From: Limisphaerales bacterium
GTDB taxonomy: Bacteria > Verrucomicrobiota > Verrucomicrobiae > Limisphaerales > UBA11358
Length of the DNA stretch: 5,035 bases
NCBI GenBank assembly: GCA_003152145.1
Contig: PLZL01000176.1
Span: forward strand, 1-5,035
Reading direction: 5' to 3'
Shown here: piece by piece, positions 1 to 5,035 of the stretch
Layout: every line of letters begins with the position of its first letter
Numbering within the stretch: position 1 is the first letter of the stretch
Position numbers and translations under genes: made by a program
The notes under the pieces: model-generated
Database searches by the model: none
Seen by the model: the letters and a program-made list of their open reading frames with translations, nothing else
What the model was told of the DNA's origin: nothing

Positions 1-500
1 ACGTGGCGCTGCGGCAGATGGCGCGAAATTATCCCGCCAGCGAACGCGACTTTGCCCGCATCAACGGCGTCGGCGAGAAAAAACTGCGCGAGTTCGGCGA
101 TATTTTTCTTGGCGAAATCGCCGCGCATTTGCAGACGAACGCCCGTCAGATTTTTGCCGATGATTCCTTCGCTGTGCCGGTTGCGCCGTCGCGCAGCAGC
201 CTTGGCGATTCCGCGCGCGAAACGCTGCGTCGCTTCCGCGCCGGGCTGACCGTCGAACAAATCGCCCGCGAACGAGGTGTGACCACCGGCACCATTCTCG
301 GCCACATCGCCGAAGGCATCGAGCGCGGCGAGCCGGTGGAACTAGAAAGATTTTTCACCGCCACAGAAAAACAAAATGTCGCCGCTGCCTTCGACCGCAA
401 CGGATTTGGCAATCTCACCGCCGTGTTTGACTCGCTCGGCGGCGCGATTGATTACGGTCGGCTGCGCATCTATCGCGCCGCCAGACAAGCTAAAGCCTGA
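1..500 (+). CDS. recQ: ATP-dependent DNA helicase RecQ, C-terminal part (5' end outside window)
   Basis: This is the tail of a 3'-5' superfamily 2 DNA helicase that unwinds recombination and repair intermediates in the cytoplasm. Only about 165 codons are visible; the frame is open at the left edge, so the GTG at base 3 is an internal valine and not a start. Visible residues 1-43 match the second half of an HRDC domain, a helical DNA-binding module, with the pattern ALRQMA...P.....F..I.GVGEKKL..FG..FL. After a variable linker, residues about 65-115 resemble the helix-turn-helix module found at the C-terminus of many RecQ proteins (ETLRRFRAGLTVEQIARERGV followed by TILGHIAEGIERGEP). The helicase motor motifs would lie upstream and cannot be checked. 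The TGA stop at 498-500 lies inside the 3' end of the convergent nfi gene. HRDC also occurs in RNase D, but HRDC followed by this HTH favours RecQ. Confidence 0.82.
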   Translation, partial: VALRQMARNYPASERDFARINGVGEKKLREFGDIFLGEIAAHLQTNARQIFADDSFAVPVAPSRSSLGDSARETLRRFRAGLTVEQIARERGVTTGTILGHIAEGIERGEPVELERFFTATEKQNVAAAFDRNGFGNLTAVFDSLGGAIDYGRLRIYRAARQAKA

Positions 501-1212
501 ACTCCAATTTGCGTTTCAGCTTCGCCACCTCAATGTCCGCCTGCCGCGTTGGTTCAGGAATCCGATAGCGCGTGCAGCAGGCGAGGACGAGCCTAACGGC
601 GGAGGCCAAATCCACGCGATGCCCGACGCTTACAAAAATCGGGCGGATTCCTTTCTGTGTCCGCAGCACGACGCCGATTTGTTCTTTGCCATCCATGAGC
701 GACATCGTTGCGCCTGCGCTTGATGATAGTTTGCCAAACGTTCCAATCAAGCGGCTTTTGGCGACGCCAACGCCGGGCGTGTCCAATTCAATCGCGAGAT
801 GCGACGCGATGCCACATCGGCGCGGATGCGCAAAACCCTGTCCGTCAAAAAGAATCGCGCCGAACTTGTGATTCAGCGCGCCAATCGCCTGCCGGACCGC
901 CGGGCCTTCGCGAAAACTCAAGAAGCAGGGCACGTAGGGGAATTCCGCCGGCAGCAAGGCGTGCGCGACTTCAATGATGCGCTGCGTCTCGCGGTCATAA
1001 ACCACGGCGGCGGCGAAGATGGTTTTCTTGTCGGCTGAAAATGCGCAATCCGCGCCAGCGACGAATCGCGGCAGCGGTTCCAGCAGCGCAATGATCATCC
1101 GCCCGCGCAGCCGCGTCTGCGTGGCCTTCCATTTTTCGACGAGCGCGAACCAGCCGGGGTCGGATTTGCCGCGCGGCATCACGTCGGCGCATATTGCGGA
1201 AAGAAATTTCAT
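490..1212 (-). CDS. nfi: Endonuclease V (deoxyinosine 3'-endonuclease)
   Basis: This 240-residue repair nuclease should cut the second phosphodiester bond 3' of deoxyinosine and other deaminated bases, using a divalent metal. The family motifs are all present: VAGAD with Asp55, YVPCFLSFREGP with Glu102, FDGQGFAHPRR with Asp123 and His129, GVGVAKSRL with Lys152, and VSVGHRVD with His198. The spacing Asp-Glu-Asp (47 and 21 residues) fits the known RNase H-like fold of the family. PYVP, the strand-separating wedge in characterised enzymes, is kept (residues 92-95). The protein is somewhat longer than the E. coli enzyme (about 223 residues) because of roughly 20 extra N-terminal residues. The ATG at 1212 is preferred because it sits one base after the addB stop (TGACATG), as expected for coupled translation; Met12 (codon at 1179) is a possible alternative start. 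No strong Shine-Dalgarno is visible, only GGCGGCGGG shortly upstream. The open frame continues upstream to 1434, but that stretch is the other-frame shadow of addB. Confidence 0.93.
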   Translation of the reverse strand: MKFLSAICADVMPRGKSDPGWFALVEKWKATQTRLRGRMIIALLEPLPRFVAGADCAFSADKKTIFAAAVVYDRETQRIIEVAHALLPAEFPYVPCFLSFREGPAVRQAIGALNHKFGAILFDGQGFAHPRRCGIASHLAIELDTPGVGVAKSRLIGTFGKLSSSAGATMSLMDGKEQIGVVLRTQKGIRPIFVSVGHRVDLASAVRLVLACCTRYRIPEPTRQADIEVAKLKRKLEFRL

Positions 1213-1216
1213 GTCA
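1210..1216 (-). other. addB stop / nfi start junction (likely translational coupling)
   Basis: On the minus strand the sequence reads TGACATG: the addB stop TGA (1216-1214), one base, then the nfi ATG (1212-1210). A one-base gap without a strong Shine-Dalgarno suggests that ribosomes finishing addB reinitiate on nfi, and that both genes lie on one mRNA. Confidence 0.7.
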
Positions 1217-4200
1217 ACCCGCCGCCAGGACGGCAGCGTTCCCAGATTCCTTCGCGGCGCGCAACACTCGATACCGGTGCGTCCACGGATCAATCCGGCA
1301 CACGGCGCGGTAATCGCAAAATTCGCACGGCGTCTCCGCGCCCTTGCGATACGGATCCACTTTTGCCTCGCCGGAAAAAATGGCGCGGCCCATTTCCTGC
1401 AACCGCGCCTCGACGCCATCCAGCATTTTTTCAAACTCGCCGCGCGGCAGCGCCTCGGCCGAGCCTTTGCGCAGCGAACCGTCCTGGTTCAGCCGGTAAT
1501 TGAACTGGTCCGCAGTTCCGGCGCGATCGAGCTTCGGTAGCGCGCCCGCGTCAAACCGCCCGTTGTGGCGATAAGCGAGTTTTCGCGAGTCAGTCGCGTC
1601 CAAAACCTCGTCGCGCGTTTTACTGCTTTCAAACTGGCCCCGCAAATTGACATAAAAGACCCCGGCGGGAATCAGTTTGCCCACACCGAACCGTTCACGC
1701 GGATTTTTCCAATGCCGCAGCGCGTTCAGATACGCGGGCAACTGCAACTGCACGCCGTGTTCCACCAGAATCGCATCGAGTTTTTTTCCACCGGACTTGT
1801 AATCCATCACCACGCACCAGGCGCCGTCGTTGGATTCCCGGCACAAATCCACGCGGTCAATGCGGCCCTGCAACGCCAGTTTGTGTCCGCCGCCCAAATC
1901 CATTTCCCATGCGGGTGCGCGGGAATTTTCGCCGCCAAAATCCAGTTCCGCCGCCGCCGGATCAAATTCATATTGCCCGCGCATCCACTTCACGATGACC
2001 TCGACAAAATCCTGCAACGATTCCGTCATCGCGCACGCCTCGAATCTCGTCTGCGCCGTGTCGCGCATCAGTCCCTCCCGGAAATTTTCCATGAGTTCGC
2101 CGGCGACAGCGCGAATCCGCTCACGCGCCTCCGGCGGCGTGATGTCGCGCCAGAGCTTATTCTCCTGTGCCAAATCGGCGTGGAACTTTTTTAAGACCTC
2201 ATGCTGGAAACTGCCCCGTTCGCGCGCGTCCAGCTCGAAAATTTTCCGTTCCCCGGCGCGCAAGCCGGAGCGGACGAAGAATTTGAACGGACACTGCGCA
2301 AATTCCTCCAGCCGGCTCACCGATGTCCGCAGCGTCAGGCCAAAAAGTTGCTCCGTCAACGCAGGCGAAAGTTTTTCGCCCGGTTCCAGCTCGTGCAATG
2401 CTGCCAGGCTGCCCGCCAAATTTTTCAAAGCTGGCAGTTCGAGCAGGGTTTCCCAATTTTGAATTTTGAATTTTGAATTTTGAATTTGAACCAACGGCGG
2501 GACGAGTTCGCTTGCATGTTCGGCCTCGTGCCAGTCCGGGATGGCGGAGAATTCTTCAACTTCAAGTTTTGGAAACAACCCCCGCAAATGGGCGATGAAC
2601 GGAGACGGATTCAATGCCCGGCCGTCCGCGTCGTGCCGCGAAAAAGCCACAATCAATTTCTCGCTCGCGCGGGTGCAGGCGATGTAGCCGTAGAAACGCT
2701 CGCGCGCCAGCCGTTCGCGCAAATCCGGGCCAAGCACGACGGTGTGGCTCAGCGCGTCGCGGTCGGCGTCAGTCAAAATCACGGGTGCAGCGGGTGCGGC
2801 GGGGAAAATGGATTCGTTCAAGCCGAGCACGAGCGCGAGTTTCAAATCAGGATTGCGCGCGCGGTCAATCGCGCCGATGAGCACCTCGTCCAACACCGGC
2901 GGGATGACGCCGACGGTTAGACTGGCGAGTCCGGCCTCCAAAATTTGCAGCCAGTCGCGCAATGGCAGCGGCTCGCGCGGAAACGCAAGCGCGAGATTGT
3001 CGAGCCACAAATTCATCTGCTCCCAAACGGTCAAATGATGTGGCGAGTGACGAGTGACGGGTGACAAGTTTTCCGATTCAGACGCGCTCCAGCTTTCCAA
3101 TGCTTCTTCAACTCGAAGCTCGTCCCAAAGTTCGCGGAGAATTTCGGCCAGTTGCGCGCCGTCCGGCTGGAGTTTTAATTTCGCCAGCCGCGTGGAAAGA
3201 TTTTCGAATGGCGGCAGGATTTTTTGGCGAAGCCGTTCTGAAAATTCATCCGGCAGCGGCTCGCGCCATTTTTTGCCGCGCCAGCCGGATTCGAGCGCGG
3301 CGTTTTCCAGCCGGTCAATATCGGTCTCTTCAACGGGACAAAATCTGGATTTGAGCGCGGCGAACCAGTCGTCGTGCCGCCAATCGCCCGCGACGGTTCG
3401 CAACGCGCTCCGGGTAAGCTCGGCCAGTGGGTGATGCGCGACGGCTTCGCGGCGGTCGAGAAAGAACGGCAGGCCGTAACGCCGGAAAACCCGCGCCAGC
3501 GGCTTGTGATAATTTTCCAGATTGCGAACGAGGACGGCGCAGTCGCGGAACCGGTTGCCGGCGCGGACGAACTTGAGGATCTCCCGCGCGGCAAACGTGG
3601 CCTCGGCTTCGGGATTCGCGCAAGTGCTCAAGGAGATGGCAGATGGGAGTTGGGAGCTGGGAGCTGGCTTCTCCCAATTCTTTTCGAGCCACGCGAGTTC
3701 GGAAATTCTCGCAAAGCGGCTGTTGGATGAATCGCGTTTGAGAATTTGAACTTTGATTTTAAATCCCGGCAGATTTTCGATCCGCCGTCGGCACTGCGAA
3801 TACGTTTTGCCAACGGGCGACCAGATCGAAAGCCAGGAAGTTTCGATAGCCATCTCATTTTCGAGGCAAAAGGCCAATGTGGCGTTTTTGCAAAAGGGCA
3901 AAATGGCGGCGAGCAAATCGAGTTCCTGCGGCGTCATTTCGGCAAAACCATCCAGCCACAAATTGGAAAAGCGGAAAGCGGAAGGCGGGGGGCGAAAATT
4001 GCCGCGCAGCGTGGCAGTGACGAAAGCGAACAGGCAGTTTGCGTCCTGCAATTCATGTTCACCGAGCCAGTTCGTGTAAGTTTCGTGCAGCAGCGCGAGG
4101 TCGTGGAGTTTGGCGCGGAGTTCGACGGGCAATTCATCGCGCTGGACGAGTGCGCGCAGATTGGCGGATGCGAGTTGGTGCTGTTGGAATTCGCTGAGCA

Positions 4201-4744
4201 GCCGGCTCAACTGTTGCGCGAAACCAGGACGGCGCGCGCTGCGGCCAAACAGTTTCAGCCGACCTGCATGCCGCAGGAGCAGCGCGCGCAGCACCATGAC
4301 GCGGCCTTCGTCGCTTAAAAGTCGGGGCGGCGCGATGGAGCGTTTTTCAAGAATGAACCGCGCCAGCCGCTCGAAGGACAATATCTGCAGGCGGGTGTAG
4401 CCGTTGATTTGGTGGGGCGAGACTCCCGGCGAGCCATCGGTGGAATTTGATTTCGGCTCGCGGGGACGCTCGCTCCACCGTTCGGGATCCGCGAGCAGTT
4501 GCCGTTCGAGCTGGAACGTGGCCTGTTTGGGCGCGAGCAGAATCAACGGCGGGCCTTCGGGATTTTCCCGCAATGCGGCGCGGATTTCCTTCAGGCAAAG
4601 AAATGTCTTGCCGCTGCCGGCCGGGCCGAGGAGAAATCGCGCTTGCACGCGGGATTCTTCGCCCAAAGACCCCATGGCGGAAAGCAATTTATTTGCAATT
4701 TGTGGCAAATTCTGGTTGGTCGCGGGCCGTAATTTTTGTTTCAT
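1214..4744 (-). CDS. addB: AddB/RexB-like ATP-dependent helicase/nuclease subunit B with PD-(D/E)XK nuclease domain
   Basis: This 1176-residue protein resembles the B subunit of AddAB, which resects double-strand breaks before RecA loading. The length is close to B. subtilis AddB (about 1166). Walker A is GPAGSGKT at 40-47. LWLDGFAEMTPQELDLL at 262-278 matches the AddB Walker-B-like block. LALVLGLNESIFPAA (636-650) and RERFYGYIACTRASEKL (681-697) match late helicase-like motifs. The C-terminal nuclease domain begins at RTSVSRLEEFAQCPFKFF (806-823) and has His848, GRIDRVD with Asp963, VVMDYKSG with Asp981 and Lys983, and QLPAY with Gln1001 and Tyr1005. Cys818 plus Cys1140, Cys1143 and Cys1149 (C-x2-C-x5-C) reproduce the AddB 4Fe-4S staple spacing. 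The reading frame contains a 69-base palindrome and four heptamer tracts. The ATG at 4744 has only a weak GGA upstream; Met24 (codon at 4675), nearer the Walker A as in other AddB proteins, is an alternative start. The stop is one base before nfi. No addA is seen here, so the partner is elsewhere or the protein works alone. Confidence 0.88.
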   Translation of the reverse strand: MKQKLRPATNQNLPQIANKLLSAMGSLGEESRVQARFLLGPAGSGKTFLCLKEIRAALRENPEGPPLILLAPKQATFQLERQLLADPERWSERPREPKSNSTDGSPGVSPHQINGYTRLQILSFERLARFILEKRSIAPPRLLSDEGRVMVLRALLLRHAGRLKLFGRSARRPGFAQQLSRLLSEFQQHQLASANLRALVQRDELPVELRAKLHDLALLHETYTNWLGEHELQDANCLFAFVTATLRGNFRPPPSAFRFSNLWLDGFAEMTPQELDLLAAILPFCKNATLAFCLENEMAIETSWLSIWSPVGKTYSQCRRRIENLPGFKIKVQILKRDSSNSRFARISELAWLEKNWEKPAPSSQLPSAISLSTCANPEAEATFAAREILKFVRAGNRFRDCAVLVRNLENYHKPLARVFRRYGLPFFLDRREAVAHHPLAELTRSALRTVAGDWRHDDWFAALKSRFCPVEETDIDRLENAALESGWRGKKWREPLPDEFSERLRQKILPPFENLSTRLAKLKLQPDGAQLAEILRELWDELRVEEALESWSASESENLSPVTRHSPHHLTVWEQMNLWLDNLALAFPREPLPLRDWLQILEAGLASLTVGVIPPVLDEVLIGAIDRARNPDLKLALVLGLNESIFPAAPAAPVILTDADRDALSHTVVLGPDLRERLARERFYGYIACTRASEKLIVAFSRHDADGRALNPSPFIAHLRGLFPKLEVEEFSAIPDWHEAEHASELVPPLVQIQNSKFKIQNWETLLELPALKNLAGSLAALHELEPGEKLSPALTEQLFGLTLRTSVSRLEEFAQCPFKFFVRSGLRAGERKIFELDARERGSFQHEVLKKFHADLAQENKLWRDITPPEARERIRAVAGELMENFREGLMRDTAQTRFEACAMTESLQDFVEVIVKWMRGQYEFDPAAAELDFGGENSRAPAWEMDLGGGHKLALQGRIDRVDLCRESNDGAWCVVMDYKSGGKKLDAILVEHGVQLQLPAYLNALRHWKNPRERFGVGKLIPAGVFYVNLRGQFESSKTRDEVLDATDSRKLAYRHNGRFDAGALPKLDRAGTADQFNYRLNQDGSLRKGSAEALPRGEFEKMLDGVEARLQEMGRAIFSGEAKVDPYRKGAETPCEFCDYRAVCRIDPWTHRYRVLRAAKESGNAAVLAAG
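2455..2488. repeat. Heptamer tandem repeat (AATTTTG), four exact copies plus a shortened one
   Basis: AATTTTG is repeated exactly at 2455, 2462, 2469 and 2476, followed by AATTTG at 2483-2488. The tract is strongly AT-rich inside GC-rich coding sequence. On the coding strand it encodes QIQNSKFKIQN (residues 753-763 of addB), a peptide typical of heptamer repeats of the STRR type described in cyanobacteria. It lies in a linker between the helicase-like part and the nuclease domain. Confidence 0.9.
3045..3065. repeat. Heptamer tandem repeat (GAGTGAC), three copies
   Basis: GAGTGAC at 3045-3051 and 3052-3058 is followed by GGGTGAC at 3059-3065. On the coding strand this gives repeated GTCACTC, read as SPVTRHS (about residues 561-567 of addB). 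It falls between a charged helix and the VWEQMNLWLDNL helix, where a linker is expected. Confidence 0.8.
3637..3667. repeat. Heptamer tandem repeat (TGGGAGC/T), about four copies
   Basis: TGGCAGA (3637), TGGGAGT (3644), TGGGAGC (3651) and TGGGAGC (3658) follow one another without gaps, then TGG at 3665-3667. AAGGAGA just before (3630-3636) may be a decayed fifth unit. The coding strand reads PAPSSQLPSAI (residues 360-370 of addB), directly before the conserved-looking block TCANPEAEATFAAREI. Confidence 0.8.
3971..3998. repeat. Degenerate heptamer tandem repeat (GCGGAAA), four units
   Basis: The consecutive units are GCGGAAA (3971), GCGGAAG (3978), GCGGGGG (3985) and GCGAAAA (3992). The first two differ by one base and the others are more diverged. 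The coding strand gives FRPPPSAFRF (residues 250-259 of addB), placed immediately before the conserved LWLDGF block. Confidence 0.65.
4411..4479. repeat. 69-base imperfect palindromic element inserted in frame in addB
   Basis: The arms at 4411-4435 and 4455-4479 are 25-base inverted repeats identical at 21 positions, separated by a 19-base loop. The outer ends are GGTGG and CCACC; the inner ends GCGAGCC and GGCTCGC match perfectly. A second nested inverted pair, CGGTGGA (4438-4444) and TCCACCG (4474-4480), allows an alternative hairpin. The total length is a multiple of three, and the element encodes 23 residues (about 90-112, low-complexity with many Ser, Pro and Arg). Joining the flanks gives ...LLADPER-INGYTRLQILSFERLARF..., which restores the spacing I expect between the two conserved AddB blocks. 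This resembles REP/MITE-like or Rickettsia-palindromic-element-like in-gene insertions. No target-site duplication is obvious, although TTGATTT occurs at 4404-4410 and again in the loop at 4447-4453. Confidence 0.75.
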
Positions 4745-4821
4745 TCATCCAAAAGCGAGCTACCATTTCCAGCGTTTGGGAAATTGGAACTGGTTGATCG
4801 AACAACGAACGAAGGAAAATT
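4745..4821. promoter_or_regulatory. Divergent intergenic region between addB and fba
   Basis: These 77 bases separate the starts of two outward-facing genes and should hold, or overlap, the promoters of both. I cannot assign convincing -35/-10 hexamers on either strand; TACCAT at 4761-4766 is at best a weak -10 candidate for fba. A short dyad, ATTTCC (4765-4770) and GGAAAT (4779-4784) with an 8-base spacer, is the only symmetrical element. It might be an operator, but this is not supported beyond the symmetry itself. Confidence 0.45.
4812..4816 (+). promoter_or_regulatory. Ribosome binding site of fba
   Basis: AAGGA within GAAGGAAAATT lies five bases before the ATG at 4822. It is the clearest Shine-Dalgarno sequence in the window and decides the aldolase start; addB and nfi have nothing comparable. 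Confidence 0.75.
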
Positions 4822-5035
4822 ATGCCACTGACACATACACGGGATTTGTTTGCGAAGGCGTTGAAGGGCAAATACGCGATCGGCGCGTTCAACGTGAACA
4901 ACATGGAACTCATCCAGGCCATCGTGGAGGCGTGCGAGGAGGAAAAAGCGCCGTTGATGCTCCAGATTTCCAAGGGCGCGCGCCAATACGCCAATCCGGT
5001 CTATCTCAAAAAACTCATCGAGGCGGCGGTCAGCC
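4822..5035 (+). CDS. fba: Class II fructose-bisphosphate aldolase, N-terminal part (3' end outside window)
   Basis: This is the first 71 codons of a zinc-dependent aldolase that reversibly splits fructose 1,6-bisphosphate into dihydroxyacetone phosphate and glyceraldehyde 3-phosphate in glycolysis and gluconeogenesis. The N-terminus has the family hallmark YAIGAFNVNNMELIQAIVEA (residues 18-37), followed by EEEKAPLMLQISKGA (39-53), the start of the TIM-barrel strands around the phosphate-binding side. The zinc-binding histidines lie beyond the window, so activity cannot be judged. The start at 4822 is supported by AAGGA five bases upstream and by alignment of the N-terminus with other class II enzymes. 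The gene is divergent from addB across 77 bases and has no functional link to the repair genes that I can see. A tagatose-bisphosphate aldolase of the same family cannot be excluded from the N-terminus alone. Confidence 0.9.
   Translation, partial: MPLTHTRDLFAKALKGKYAIGAFNVNNMELIQAIVEACEEEKAPLMLQISKGARQYANPVYLKKLIEAAVS

Noticed and set aside
487..522. Possible stem AAGCT...AGCTT near the convergent stops, considered as a bidirectional terminator
   Set aside because: The stem has a mismatch and a wobble pair, the loop is long and no T-tract follows. It also overlaps the end of nfi, so it is not supportable as a terminator.
1213..1434. N-terminal extension of nfi up to the ATG at 1434
   Set aside because: It would overlap the addB C-terminus, including its Fe-S cysteines, in another frame. 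The translated extension is Arg-rich and unlike endonuclease V, while the ATG at 1212 gives the expected length and spacing.
1019..2462. Long plus-strand open frames opposite addB and nfi (for example 1019-1540, 1565-2194, 1830-2462)
   Set aside because: They lie opposite well-supported genes with recognisable domains. Their translations are Arg/Ser/His-rich with no recognisable motif, as expected for antisense frames in GC-rich coding DNA.
3743..3762. AATTTGA/ACTTTGA/TTTTAAA as a fifth, decayed heptamer tract
   Set aside because: The units share too few bases to separate decay from chance. The encoded FKIKVQIL could simply be a beta strand of the protein.
2455..3998. Heptamer tracts considered as CRISPR-like arrays
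   Set aside because: The units are seven bases long, directly adjacent, without spacers, differ between tracts and lie inside a protein-coding frame.
2480..4318. Plus-strand open frames 2480-2920, 3054-3434, 3374-3730 and 3746-4318
   Set aside because: They are antisense to addB, without ribosome binding sites or recognisable domains. The addB reading is continuous and has motifs throughout.
4697..4711. Perfect short palindrome AATTTG-TGG-CAAATT at the start of addB
   Set aside because: It is inside coding sequence (around QIANK), AT-rich and only six bases per arm. Chance and codon use explain it well enough.
4689..4994. Minus-strand open frames across the fba start
   Set aside because: They run antisense to the clearly recognisable aldolase N-terminus and have no domain of their own.

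Overview
The window is a GC-rich, gene-dense piece of a bacterial chromosome carrying DNA-repair genes next to a glycolytic gene. Phylum cannot be fixed from sequence alone. The RecQ tail with a helix-turn-helix extension, the divergent AddB-like nuclease, the aldolase N-terminus and the in-gene heptamer and palindromic repeats together remind me most of Verrucomicrobiota (Limisphaerales/Pedosphaera-like). That is an inference with modest confidence.

Layout from left to right: (1) 1-500, plus strand, the 3' end of a recQ-type helicase gene, with the end of the HRDC domain followed by the C-terminal helix-turn-helix domain. (2) 490-1212, minus strand, a complete endonuclease V gene (nfi), which converges on recQ and overlaps its 3' end by 11 bases. 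(3) 1214-4744, minus strand, a complete 1176-residue AddB/RexB-like helicase-nuclease gene, with Walker A, a PD-(D/E)XK nuclease domain and four cysteines for an iron-sulfur cluster. (4) 4745-4821, a 77-base divergent intergenic region. (5) 4822 to the window end, plus strand, the start of a class II fructose-bisphosphate aldolase gene (fba).

addB and nfi are transcribed in the same direction with one base between the addB stop and the nfi start, so they very probably form a translationally coupled repair operon: double-strand-break end processing plus removal of deaminated bases. recQ lies tail to tail with this operon, which makes a local repair cluster. fba is divergent and functionally unrelated. 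No addA partner is in the window.

The most unusual signal is inside addB. The reading frame carries a 69-base imperfect palindrome (4411-4479, exactly 23 codons) and four different 7-base tandem-repeat tracts (2455-2488, 3045-3065, 3637-3667, 3971-3998). All stay in frame and appear to fall in linkers between conserved blocks. It looks like a protein gene that has repeatedly absorbed short repetitive elements. I saw no CRISPR array, tRNA, rRNA, transposase or prophage gene.
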